A DNA stretch of 64,000 nt, taken from the NCBI RefSeq assembly GCF_015207825.1, contig NZ_JADEWC010000005.1, positions 1 to 64,000 on the forward strand, in the 5' to 3' direction. Made by a program: the position numbers and the translations under genes. Shown here piece after piece: positions 36,480-45,014 of the stretch (its first letter is position 1; each line of letters begins with the position of its first letter). The notes under the pieces were generated by a model. It made no database searches. It saw nothing but the letters and a program-made list of their open reading frames with translations, and was not told the origin of the DNA. The DNA comes from Cyanobacterium stanieri LEGE 03274. Lineage in GTDB: Bacteria > Cyanobacteriota > Cyanobacteriia > Cyanobacteriales > Cyanobacteriaceae.

Positions 36480-37481
36480 TTAGAAAAACCAACCGTAGGA
36501 GTGTAATCCTTTACCTAAAATATTGACTCCAAGATAACAAATCCAAACTACAAAAAAGCCACTAGCGGCCAAAATAGCTGGTTTTCTGCCCTGCCAACCC
36601 TTAGTAATTCTGGCATGGAGGTAGGCGGCAAATACAAGCCAAGTAATGAGAGCCCATGTTTCCTTGGGATCCCAACTCCAATATGAACCCCAGGCCTCGT
36701 TAGCCCACACAGCCCCTGAAATAATGCCGATGGTGAGTAGGGGGAATCCTAAGCCGATGATACGATAACTAATGTTGTCGAGGGTATCTACTAAGTTTAA
36801 ACGATCTGGGCTAAGGGTATTCTGGGCGATCGCCCCTTGTACTGGTTTTGTTAATACAGCAGTGCCACCTTGATTTGGGGTTAAATCTGATGGTATGGAT
36901 TCATGGTTATATTTTAAGTTAAATTGTTTAACATTACGATAAGCCCCAGTACCTACCGAGCTACCCCGCAATTGAATCTCTTTTCCTTGGGTAAAGATTA
37001 AAAAGGCGATCGCAATTAAAGAACCAACCATTAAAGCAGAATAGCTAAACATCATAACACTGACGTGCATCATTAACCAATTGGACTTCAGGGCAGGGAC
37101 GAGGGGTTCACTATGTTGCATTTCTGAGGGTAAGGAAAGGGTGGCAAAAGCTGTAATGCCCATGGCCACAGGGGCGGTAAAAACCCCTACCAAGCGACTA
37201 GCGCTCATATTTTCGGCGATTAAATGAACCACCGTGATTCCCCAAGTCAGGAAAAAGAGGGATTCATAAAGATTACTCAAAGGGAAATAACCCCCCTCAA
37301 TCCATCTTGCCCCCAGTAAAGTGGCGATGGCCAGATTAGCTATAATCATTCCCGTAGTGCCTAACTTGGGTAACCAAGTCAAATTAGGGAAAGCAGTGCC
37401 AACCCAATAAAGAAGCATTGTAACGAATAAGACGGCAAAAGAAATATTGTCTAAGGTACTTTGTAGGGCAACTAAATCCAT
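36480..37481 (-). CDS. ccsA: Cytochrome c biogenesis protein CcsA (ResC/Ycf5 type)
   Basis: 333 residues with about eight membrane helices and the heme-handling WWD signature [20 protein letters not shown]. Flanking conserved histidines are in [18 protein letters not shown] and [12 protein letters not shown]. In system II cytochrome c maturation it works with Ccs1/CcsB to deliver and attach heme to apocytochromes in the thylakoid lumen/periplasm. Some databases name this same protein CcsB. An Ala/Asn-rich loop (about 170-225) is a lineage-specific insertion. Confidence 0.93.
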   Translation of the reverse strand: MDLVALQSTLDNISFAVLFVTMLLYWVGTAFPNLTWLPKLGTTGMIIANLAIATLLGARWIEGGYFPLSNLYESLFFLTWGITVVHLIAENMSASRLVGVFTAPVAMGITAFATLSLPSEMQHSEPLVPALKSNWLMMHVSVMMFSYSALMVGSLIAIAFLIFTQGKEIQLRGSSVGTGAYRNVKQFNLKYNHESIPSDLTPNQGGTAVLTKPVQGAIAQNTLSPDRLNLVDTLDNISYRIIGLGFPLLTIGIISGAVWANEAWGSYWSWDPKETWALITWLVFAAYLHARITKGWQGRKPAILAASGFFVVWICYLGVNILGKGLHSYGWFF

Positions 37482-37637
37482 AGGTTAAATTTATTTAATA
37501 AAAATAAGACGATCAAAAAAATATCTATTTATATTCTAAACCCCCATCGACCCCCATAAAAAAGACCAATTGTCAAAAGTAATGGAAAAAAAACGACATA
37601 TAATAGAAGAAAGTGTAATCAAAAAGCTAACTTAATC

Positions 37638-38135
37638 ATGACTCATCCCCCAGAAAATGATCCTATTGATTCTGTGTTAGCCAGTTTAACCAATCAATAT
37701 CAAAAAAAATCTACCCCAAAAAAAGATAATCAGTCAGAAAACTTATTAGCAGATATAGAAGCGCAGTTTAAACAAAAAAAAGCTCCCCCTAGGCCATCCC
37801 CAAAATCTTCAGGGGTAGATGATGCCCTAGCCTCCCTCACCCAAAATTTACAGAGTAAAATTAAACCCCGTGAACAAATTTCTAACCATGATTTTGAAGA
37901 AATTAAACGACAGGAGTTAGAAGCCCAAAGGAAAGCTAAGGCCGAAGCTAGAAAAAAAGAGGAATTAGCTAAAGCTGAAGCTAAAAAGAGAGAAGAATTA
38001 ACCATAAAAGCCCAACGATGGCTCAAAAATCTTAATCCTAACTCCGATGAGGGGTTTTGGTTTTCGCAATTTGCCATGTCCTATGACTCAAAACTACAAG
38101 CTGCCATAGACTATCTCAAGGCTTTGGAGAATTAA
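37638..38135 (+). CDS. Slr1339-type salt-stress-related protein
   Basis: 165 residues, soluble and highly charged. An N-terminal module DPIDSVLASLTNQYQKK is repeated loosely as VDDALASLTQNLQSK, each followed by Lys/Pro-rich linker. A Lys/Glu/Ala coiled coil (about 90-125) and a conserved end (AQRWLKNLNPNSDEGFWFSQ then FAMSYDSKLQAAIDYLKALE) complete it. The end matches what I recall for cyanobacterial 'salt stress protein, Slr1339 family', whose mechanism is unknown. A tRNA-Ser gene follows convergently. Confidence 0.65.
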   Translation: MTHPPENDPIDSVLASLTNQYQKKSTPKKDNQSENLLADIEAQFKQKKAPPRPSPKSSGVDDALASLTQNLQSKIKPREQISNHDFEEIKRQELEAQRKAKAEARKKEELAKAEAKKREELTIKAQRWLKNLNPNSDEGFWFSQFAMSYDSKLQAAIDYLKALEN

Positions 38136-38142
38136 TATAATA

Positions 38143-38227
38143 CGGAAAGGGTGGGATTTGAACCCACGGACTGTTGCCAGTCACTCGATTTCAAGTCGAG
38201 CGCGATCGACCACTCTGCCACCTTTCC
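38143..38227 (-). tRNA. tRNA-Ser (anticodon UGA)
   Basis: Read on the minus strand: acceptor stem GGAAAGG (38227-38221) pairs with CCTTTCC (38150-38144) and discriminator G is at 38143. The D arm GTGGCAGAGTGGTCGATCGC contains a HIP1-like GATCGC. The anticodon stem CTCGACTTGAAATCGAG gives loop anticodon TGA. A long variable arm (TGACTGGCAACAGTC) is typical of tRNA-Ser, and the T arm is GTGGGTTCAAATCCCAC. No encoded CCA. Confidence 0.95.
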
Positions 38228-38263
38228 ACAGCATAAGCACCTCATATTATAACATAATTATTC

Positions 38264-39325
38264 TTAAGCTGCGGGGAAAATACGAGCGCCCCCAGGGCAA
38301 ATACTTAATTTAACTTTTGTGCCAATGGGCAGTTGGGTAGAAGCGTTAGTTCGAGCATGAACCCTTTTACCGGAGGGGGTTTGTAAACAGTAACGATATT
38401 CCCTTCCCAAGAACTCTCTTTCTTGGACGATGGTGGGGCTTTGTTCATCGGGGGATAATATTACATCTTCTTGGCGAAACATCAACTCCCCTGTATCACA
38501 GGCAACGGGAATGTTTAACTCTAACTCCCCTAACTCCGTCATCCAAATATTATCCTTTTCCCTTGTTGCATCCACAAAATTAGCTTGGGTGACAAATTCG
38601 GCCACAAACCTTGATTGGGGCTGAACATAGAGATTCTCCGGGGTGTCTAATTGCTCTAAATTACCCCGTTGCATTACCCCAATGGTATCGGCGATCGCCA
38701 TTGCTTCTTGTTGATCGTGAGTAACGAAAATGGCGGCGGTGTTGGTACTTTTGAGAATAGTTCTGATTTCGTGGCGTAACCTTTCCCTTACTTGCACGTC
38801 AAGATTACTCAAAGGCTCATCTAAAAGGATTAATTCGGGTTGAGGGGCGATCGCCCTTGCCAAAGCAATACGCTGTTGTTGCCCCCCTGAAAGCTGATGG
38901 GGATAACGTTTTTCCAATCCAGCCAAACCCACTAAATTTAAAATTTCCTGCACCCGATGGAGAATCTCCCCACGACTAAAGCGAGGCTTTTTACTTTTTA
39001 AACCAAAGGCAATATTATCGGCCACGGTCAAATGGGGAAAAAGCGCATAATCTTGAAATACCATGCCCGTTTGTCGTTTCTCCGGCACCACCCAAAAACC
39101 ATCACCGCTGACAACCTGCCCCGCTAACTCAATGCGACCCCCATTAGGTTTCTCAAAACCCGCAATCATTCTTAACAAAGTAGTTTTACCACAACCCGAA
39201 GGCCCCAACAAGCCCAGTAACTCTCCCTTACGTAACTCAAAACTTACCTTATTAACAGCAGGAAGTTGATTGGGATGAAATTGTTTACTGACTTCGCTAA
39301 CTTGAAGAATGACTGAATCGGACAT
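38264..39325 (-). CDS. futC: Ferric iron ABC transporter ATP-binding protein FutC
   Basis: 353 residues: Walker A GLLGPSGCGKTTLLRMIAGF, Q-loop MVFQDYALFPHL, signature QLSGGQQQRIALARAIAP, Walker B LILLDEPLSNLD, His loop FVTHDQQEAMAI, and a C-terminal TOBE region (about 245-350) as in Fe3+/spermidine importers (FbpC/PotA group). FutA (binding protein) and FutB (permease) genes follow upstream on the same strand, which makes iron the likely substrate. In Synechocystis these genes are scattered; here they are clustered. Confidence 0.9.
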   Translation of the reverse strand: MSDSVILQVSEVSKQFHPNQLPAVNKVSFELRKGELLGLLGPSGCGKTTLLRMIAGFEKPNGGRIELAGQVVSGDGFWVVPEKRQTGMVFQDYALFPHLTVADNIAFGLKSKKPRFSRGEILHRVQEILNLVGLAGLEKRYPHQLSGGQQQRIALARAIAPQPELILLDEPLSNLDVQVRERLRHEIRTILKSTNTAAIFVTHDQQEAMAIADTIGVMQRGNLEQLDTPENLYVQPQSRFVAEFVTQANFVDATREKDNIWMTELGELELNIPVACDTGELMFRQEDVILSPDEQSPTIVQEREFLGREYRYCLQTPSGKRVHARTNASTQLPIGTKVKLSICPGGARIFPAA

Positions 39326-39527
39326 GGTCTTAATAAATAAAAAAAACTAAACAGATTTAGATAAGAAATCTTCTCAACAGTTATCAATATACCCCAAATG
39401 GATCATTTATTGCTAAAGTTTCTAGTTTATGATCATCTTTTCTTTACAAAAAAGAACAAGGGATTACTATCCCTTGCCCGAAATATATAAAACGATCTAA
39501 AATTCAATAGCCTTAATAGGGACTCAC

Positions 39528-40586
39528 TTATGCCCAACCAGCACGGTCCATAATTCTAATGGCCGCCGCAGAGTTAGGACCATGTCTGAAAACTCCGCTA
39601 GTATCTTCTTTAAAAGTACCAAAGGAACGTAAGAGAGGATCAATGGCAACTCCTTCTACTACAGGATATTCCGTATTACCAAGGGCAAAGTAGTTTTGAG
39701 CAGGAGCGCTTAATAAATATTCTAAAAAGGCGATCGCCCCTGCACGGTTAGGAGCATTTCTCAATACCCCAGCACCACTGATATTAATATGAGTACCAGG
39801 CCCATCTTGATCGGGGAAAAACACACCAATTTTATCCAATACTGCTCGAATGTTAGGATCATTAGAAGAACGATAACTACCCAAATAATAAGTATTTGCA
39901 CAAGTTACATGGGCAACCCCAGAAGCCACGGTTTCAATCTGGGCGCGATCGTTGCCTTGGGGGGGACGCAAGAAATTGCTCACAAGACCACGACACCAAT
40001 TTTCCGTAGCATCTGCACCATAATTGGCGATCATTCCTGCGGTCAAGGATTGGTTATAAATATTACTAGAGCTACGCATGACCAAACGATTTCTCCATTT
40101 GGTGTCGGTCAAATCTTGATAGGTGGAAAGCTCATTGGGGTTGACGTTTTCTTTGTTATAAATAATTACCCTAGCTCTTTTACTAAAAGCAAACCAATTA
40201 TTGCCAGGATCTCTTAAATAACTGGGAATAAGATTGCGCAGGGTGGAGGAATTTACAGGGCTAAATAGTCCCGCCTGTTGCGCTCGCCAAAGGTTAGCGG
40301 CGTTAACGGTCATAAAAATATCTGCAGGGCTATTGTTTCCTTCGCTTTGAATTCTTTCAAATAATTCATCTCCATTACCTTCAATTAAATTGACTTTAAT
40401 TCCTGTTAGTCGTTCAAAATCAGTGTAAAGTCTTTGATCGGTGTTGTAGTGACGAGATGAATAAAGATTGATTTGTTGTCCTTGGGCGGATGCTTCCCCT
40501 GCTTGAATTAATTCTCGAAGGGATACGGTGGCGAGGGTGGCGGCGGCACTTGCCCCTAAAAATTTTCTTCTACTAATGTTGCTCAT
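39528..40586 (-). CDS. futA: Fe3+-binding periplasmic protein FutA
   Basis: 352 residues. The twin-arginine signal MSNISRRKFLGASAAATLAT suggests Tat export. The mature part begins QQINLYSSRHYNTDQRLYTD, the iron-binding start of FutA/FbpA-type proteins (His/Tyr ligands), with further conserved RVIIYNKENVNPNELSTYQD, VTCANTYYLGSY (Tyr ligands) and PGTHINISGAGVLRNAPN. It captures Fe(III) for FutB/FutC. It corresponds to FutA1/FutA2 of Synechocystis; which paralogue cannot be told. A palindromic Fur-like sequence lies about 45 bases upstream. Confidence 0.93.
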   Translation of the reverse strand: MSNISRRKFLGASAAATLATVSLRELIQAGEASAQGQQINLYSSRHYNTDQRLYTDFERLTGIKVNLIEGNGDELFERIQSEGNNSPADIFMTVNAANLWRAQQAGLFSPVNSSTLRNLIPSYLRDPGNNWFAFSKRARVIIYNKENVNPNELSTYQDLTDTKWRNRLVMRSSSNIYNQSLTAGMIANYGADATENWCRGLVSNFLRPPQGNDRAQIETVASGVAHVTCANTYYLGSYRSSNDPNIRAVLDKIGVFFPDQDGPGTHINISGAGVLRNAPNRAGAIAFLEYLLSAPAQNYFALGNTEYPVVEGVAIDPLLRSFGTFKEDTSGVFRHGPNSAAAIRIMDRAGWA

Positions 40587-40629
40587 GTGGAATACGCTAC
40601 TTAGATACTAATTATTATTATTAATCATG

Positions 40630-40650
40630 GATAACATAATATCATTATAT
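40630..40650 (-). promoter_or_regulatory. Possible Fur box upstream of futA
   Basis: GATAACATAATATCATTATAT contains ATAAT-ATC-ATTAT, an inverted repeat resembling the Fur consensus GATAATGATAATCATTATC with an indel. It is 44-64 bases before the futA ATG. Confidence 0.4.
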
Positions 40651-40722
40651 TGAGAACTACTAGCAATTATTTTTGTTCAGATTCACATAAGGATTATTAG
40701 GTTTGCAGGTCATAACTTAAAA

Positions 40723-40873
40723 TAACCTCAGTTCGGGATTTGTCAGTATGGGAGATGGGGAGTGGAGGGGATGGGGAGTAAGAGTAAAATAGTTCAACTA
40801 TTCATTGTCAATTGTCAATTGTCAATTATTCACGCCTTTACAAGACGATAAATGTTATTCCAAATTCAAGTAA
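40723..40873. mobile_element. MITE-like element M1 (copy 3)
   Basis: Left end TAACCTCAGTTCGGGAT (40723-40739) matches M1. The right end GTTATTCCAAATTCAAGTAA (40854-40873) is a degenerate inverted counterpart. The interior holds GGGGAG-rich units and a TTGTCAA heptamer array (40803-40829). No coding capacity; it lies between futA and futB. Confidence 0.5.
40803..40829. repeat. Heptamer tandem repeat (TTGTCAA)
   Basis: CATTGTCAATTGTCAATTGT: three to four units of TTGTCAA inside element M1 copy 3. Confidence 0.65.
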
Positions 40874-40893
40874 AAATAGGGTTTGTGTAATAT

Positions 40894-42579
40894 TTATCTT
40901 TGCCGAGATTTGGCAATACGATAACTCAAAATAATTACAGGAATGATTCCTGCAATGATAATGGCTAGGGAGGGGGCAGAGGCTTCTACTAACCTTTCAT
41001 CGGAGGCATATTGATAAACTCGGATGGCGAGGGTGTCGAAGTTGAAAGGGCGCATGACGAGGGTGGCGGGTAATTCTTTCATTACGTCCACAAAAACGAG
41101 CATAATGGCGGTTAGGATTCCTCCCCACATTAAGGGTAGATGGACTTTAAATAGGGTTTGTATTGTTCCTAATCCTAAGCTACGGGAGGCGTCATCCAGG
41201 TTTGGTTTTATTTTTCCGAGGCTTGATTCAATGGTATGGAAGGAGACGGCTAAAAAGCGCACAAGGTATCCATAGATGAGGGCAAATACTGTGCCACTTA
41301 AAATTAATCCTGTGGAAATATTAAATTGACGTACCATGATTTGATCAATGATATTATCAAAATTACCTAGGGGTATGAGGATACCAACGGCAATGACTGA
41401 ACCTGGTACGGCGTAACCAAGGGATGCTATTCTGATGGAAGTTTTGACGGTTAATGAGGGAATTAATCTTTCTCCATAGGCCATGGTAAGGGCGATCGCA
41501 ATGGCAATCAGAGCGGAAATAATCGCTAAAATAAAACTATTACGGGTTAAAGTCCAAAATTGATCATTAAGAGTAACATCAATATTAGTAACGGTTAGGT
41601 GCAATAGATAAAGGGTAGGAATCAAAAAACCCAGGCTAAGGGGTAAAAGACAAAATATAAACGCCAAAAAACCTCTGCCCCATCCTAGTTGATAACGGGG
41701 TAATTTATCATTTGCCCCTCCTTGATAAAATTTAGCCTTAGCCCTAGACCATCTTTCTAATAAAATTAAGAATACAATAAATCCCATAAGTAAAAGAGAT
41801 AATTGAGCCGCTGCCTGTCTTTCTCCCATACCTATCCAAGTTCGGTAGATACCTGTGGTGAAGGTATTTACCCCAAAATATTGAACCGTACCAAAATCGT
41901 TAAGGGCTTCCATGAGGGCGAGGGCTAAACCTGCCATAATTGCAGGACGTGCAAGGGGTAAGCCCACTTTTAAAAAACTTTGCCATGGATTGTTACCTAG
42001 GGAACGACTGGCTTCGATGGTACATATGGACTGTTCTAAAAAGGCAACCCTAGTTAAAAGATAAACATAGGGATATAGTACTAAGATTAACATGGCGATC
42101 GCCCCTAACATACCGCGGGGTTCGGGAAACCAATAATCATCAAAACTTTCCCAATTAAAAGTATTTCGCAACCATATTTGTACAGGGCCAAAATAACTTA
42201 ATAAATTAGTATAGGCATAGGCTAACAGATAAGCAGGGGAAGCAAGGGGCATTAACAAAAAACATTCTAACCATCTCACTCCCCAAAATTCCGTCATGGT
42301 TACCAACCACGCACAGCCTACCCCTACCACTAAAACTCCCACCGCAACCCCTAACATCAGTACAAGGGAATTGGTAATATAACTAGATAAAACTGTTTCT
42401 ACTAAATGTTGCCAGATGTCTCGATTATCACCAAAAATACTGAGCGCAATAGTTAAAATTGGGATGCTAATTAAAATAGCTATGGTTATTAATGTCAGAT
42501 ACCAAAAAAAAATTGGTAAACGATATTTTATCTTCGTAAAATCAAACAAATAACTTGCCCTTGTTTCTCTTTCCAACAT
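40894..42579 (-). CDS. futB: Ferric iron ABC transporter permease FutB
   Basis: About 561 residues from ATG 42579 (the in-frame TTG at 42585 would add two). It is a fused double permease of about twelve membrane helices with two EAA-loop halves: SRSLGNNPWQSFLKVGLPLA and SRSLGLGTIQTLFKVHLPLM. Each is followed by an RPAIMAG or WGGILTA helix. This is the FbpB/FutB architecture for Fe3+ import with FutA and FutC. A strong Fur-like site overlaps the region just upstream of the start. Confidence 0.92.
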   Translation of the reverse strand: MLERETRASYLFDFTKIKYRLPIFFWYLTLITIAILISIPILTIALSIFGDNRDIWQHLVETVLSSYITNSLVLMLGVAVGVLVVGVGCAWLVTMTEFWGVRWLECFLLMPLASPAYLLAYAYTNLLSYFGPVQIWLRNTFNWESFDDYWFPEPRGMLGAIAMLILVLYPYVYLLTRVAFLEQSICTIEASRSLGNNPWQSFLKVGLPLARPAIMAGLALALMEALNDFGTVQYFGVNTFTTGIYRTWIGMGERQAAAQLSLLLMGFIVFLILLERWSRAKAKFYQGGANDKLPRYQLGWGRGFLAFIFCLLPLSLGFLIPTLYLLHLTVTNIDVTLNDQFWTLTRNSFILAIISALIAIAIALTMAYGERLIPSLTVKTSIRIASLGYAVPGSVIAVGILIPLGNFDNIIDQIMVRQFNISTGLILSGTVFALIYGYLVRFLAVSFHTIESSLGKIKPNLDDASRSLGLGTIQTLFKVHLPLMWGGILTAIMLVFVDVMKELPATLVMRPFNFDTLAIRVYQYASDERLVEASAPSLAIIIAGIIPVIILSYRIAKSRQR

Positions 42580-42590
42580 CGCCAACTATA

Positions 42591-42609
42591 GATAACTATT
42601 CTCAATATT
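42591..42609 (-). promoter_or_regulatory. Fur box upstream of futB
   Basis: GATAACTATTCTCAATATT agrees with the Fur consensus variant GATAATGATTCTCATTATC at 15 of 19 positions. It lies 12-30 bases before the preferred futB start, where repressor binding would block transcription or initiation. Confidence 0.55.
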
Positions 42610-42775
42610 ATAGTTAAAATCATTCATTAAGAGCAAACACAAGCTAAGTAATCTAACTTAATTTTCTCTGCTATGACTAAATTTTAGATTTTTGATAAAA
42701 AAGTTAGCTTACATTAATCCATTACGTTTATATAGTCAGATTTAATGGAAGTTGATCGATTGGATATGATATTAA

Positions 42776-42906
42776 TTAATCTAAATTCGAGATAAGATTT
42801 ATAGTTTTGCAAAAATGTGAAAAATGAACAATTGACAATAAATAATCAAACTATTATTGCCCTAACTCCTCATTTCCCCTAGTGACAAATCCCGAACGGA
42901 GGTTAA
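42776..42906. mobile_element. MITE-like element M1 (copy 4)
   Basis: The right end TCCCGAACGGAGGTTAA (42890-42906) matches the M1 terminus. The left end TTAATCTAAATTCGAGATAA is the degenerate inverted end. The interior has TTGACAA and CCTCATTTCCCC heptamer-like units. It ends 9 bases before the stop of the kinase-WYL gene. Confidence 0.45.
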
Positions 42907-42914
42907 ATCAAATA

Positions 42915-45008
42915 CTAATAAACATCCATAATATTTTTTGAAATTTCAATAATTTTTGTTCTTAATATCTCTGGCTGATGCACTTTTACTTCACCACCAA
43001 AACCTAGTATCCAACGGATTAAATCAAAGTCATTTAATGACCATATGGGTAGTGTAACTTGAAAACGATAAGGTTTGTTATTATCTGGACTTTTATCTAA
43101 ACTAAATATAGAAGAATTATAAACACTAAAAGCAGGTTTAGTCATTTTCATTTGTTGAGTAGAAAATCTTTTTGTACCTTCGGCAATAAACTTAAAAATA
43201 TCTTCACTAAACCATAATTCTATTTTTACTTCAGCATTTTTTTTCTGCTTACTTAAAAATGTTTTTTGCTGATGAATGTCATTGCCAAGATAGATACCAT
43301 AACTAGCAGATAGCAGTTTATTTAAATGATTTAAGGCTTTTTTTTGTTGGATGATGGTTTGGGTTTGAGGGGTTTCTTGTTCGATATAAAGTCTATCTAA
43401 ACGCTCAAAACGAAATAATTTATCTTTTTCTCCTCCTTGGTGTTGAAAGCCGAGATACCAAGCAAAGTTATAAAATACTATCTGTAATAACCAAGCGTCA
43501 AAACCTCCGTTTGTTTCCCCTTCATATCTAGCACGATTGGCAAATTTATTCAGTTTAACTAATTTTCTTTGTTCAATGAGATTTTGTAGCCTTTCGGTTT
43601 GATTACTCAGGGTTTTTGAATCTAAGCTATCAGTATCTATCATAGACCTATTGGCGATCGCCCTTACGGGATAAATATAATTATCATCAAAATGGGCTAA
43701 TCTCATCTTACGCTCAAAGTCATTATATAAATTAAGGGCAAGGGGATCATCAATATTTTTGGCTTGGGTTTGCAATAGACGAAAAGTATCAATTAATTCT
43801 TGTGGAGAAAGAATACCTGTGCCAAGAAAGTAACCATTACGCATAGTATTAGGTAAAATTTGATAGGGTTTAAGGATATATTCAATATCTTTACGCAGTA
43901 AATCTCGCCTTGCTTTAAGATGCTTGATATGACATTTTTCCTGTGCCATTAAATGTACTGTTAAATTGGTTAGATGTCCTGATAAACTAGATTTTGTGGG
44001 ATCATCTTTATGTTGAGATTCAGGAAAATATTGATTGAGATACTCTGCTTCTACAGTAGGTAAAAAAGGATTATCAAGGATTGTTTTAATAGTATTTAAA
44101 ATTCTCTCAAAAGTATATTTATCAGAAGCATAATGGGTAACAATATCTTGATCAACTACTACAGTTTCTTGATATTTATAATCTTTTTCTCCACCATTGA
44201 CTAAACCATAATTTCCCAGAAATTTTAAATCTTCAGCAATGGCTAATTTATCAGCATAAATAGTGCCTTTTAATCTTGCCATTATAGCGGTTATTTCACT
44301 GATAGAATCATCAAAAGAGAGTAACTCCCCGAAAATATTTTCAATAATTTGAGGATAGGCATATTGTAAATTACCCAACTCAGAATAGGAAGCGAGGAGA
44401 GAAATCAGGTGTAAGAGGCGATCGAAATCCATTAACCTAGAATAACGATGGAGAGTAATGTTATCTACATTAGTGCGATTATGCCTATTAATAATCCGAC
44501 GATTTAACGAGTCTAATTTCTTCGTAATAAACGATAACTTATACGGAGTATCAATTTTAACTTCATATATATGAATAAAACCCTCAGCCACATGGGGGGG
44601 AAACCTTCTCAAAGATTTTGTCATCTCATCAATGATATATTCCGGCACTTGTCTATCTCTTTCTTGATTACGCTTTTTACAAGTATCCACGTCAGGATTG
44701 AGATACCAAGCTACCCAGTCAATTTTACCAACCCTTTCTCGTATTTTATTTAAAAAATCAAATCTCCATGGTCTTTTTGTATTAGTCGCATCATAAATTA
44801 TTGGCAAATTTTTGTCATAGGCTTGTTTAATTTGCTCAATAACTTTTTGCTCTATTTCTTGCCAATTTCCCTGTATTATTTCATCTCCATAAAGTTGTTT
44901 TCGGACGGTATCAGTGGAGATAATTTGATAATTACCCGTTTGAGCTAAAAGTTTAGCAAACGTAGATTTTCCTGAAGCTGGTACACCAATTAAAAAGTGA
45001 CATAACAT
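42915..45008 (-). CDS. Polynucleotide-kinase-like P-loop / WYL domain fusion
   Basis: About 697 residues from ATG 45008 (a TTG at 45014 abuts the preceding stop). The N-terminal kinase (about 1-160) has Walker A LIGVPASGKSTFAKLL, STDTVRKQLYGDE, the family motif YDATNTKRPWRFDFLNKI and an arginine lid ERDRQVPEYIIDEM. This resembles AAA_33/Pnkp-type RNA or DNA 5'-kinases. After a long helical region (about 185-440), a WYL-type part (about 510-560) shows FYNFAWYLGFQH and LFRFERLDRLYI. The gene is last in the cmr operon, six bases after the CARF-HEPN gene. WYL domains often sense ligands and regulate CRISPR loci; this fused form is unusual. Function unknown. Confidence 0.8.
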   Translation of the reverse strand: MLCHFLIGVPASGKSTFAKLLAQTGNYQIISTDTVRKQLYGDEIIQGNWQEIEQKVIEQIKQAYDKNLPIIYDATNTKRPWRFDFLNKIRERVGKIDWVAWYLNPDVDTCKKRNQERDRQVPEYIIDEMTKSLRRFPPHVAEGFIHIYEVKIDTPYKLSFITKKLDSLNRRIINRHNRTNVDNITLHRYSRLMDFDRLLHLISLLASYSELGNLQYAYPQIIENIFGELLSFDDSISEITAIMARLKGTIYADKLAIAEDLKFLGNYGLVNGGEKDYKYQETVVVDQDIVTHYASDKYTFERILNTIKTILDNPFLPTVEAEYLNQYFPESQHKDDPTKSSLSGHLTNLTVHLMAQEKCHIKHLKARRDLLRKDIEYILKPYQILPNTMRNGYFLGTGILSPQELIDTFRLLQTQAKNIDDPLALNLYNDFERKMRLAHFDDNYIYPVRAIANRSMIDTDSLDSKTLSNQTERLQNLIEQRKLVKLNKFANRARYEGETNGGFDAWLLQIVFYNFAWYLGFQHQGGEKDKLFRFERLDRLYIEQETPQTQTIIQQKKALNHLNKLLSASYGIYLGNDIHQQKTFLSKQKKNAEVKIELWFSEDIFKFIAEGTKRFSTQQMKMTKPAFSVYNSSIFSLDKSPDNNKPYRFQVTLPIWSLNDFDLIRWILGFGGEVKVHQPEILRTKIIEISKNIMDVY

Positions 45009-45014
45009 ATACAA

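Noticed and set aside
39360-39390. Fur box before futC (GATAA...TTATC)
   Set aside because: The half-sites are 16 bases apart rather than 9, so the match is too weak to list.
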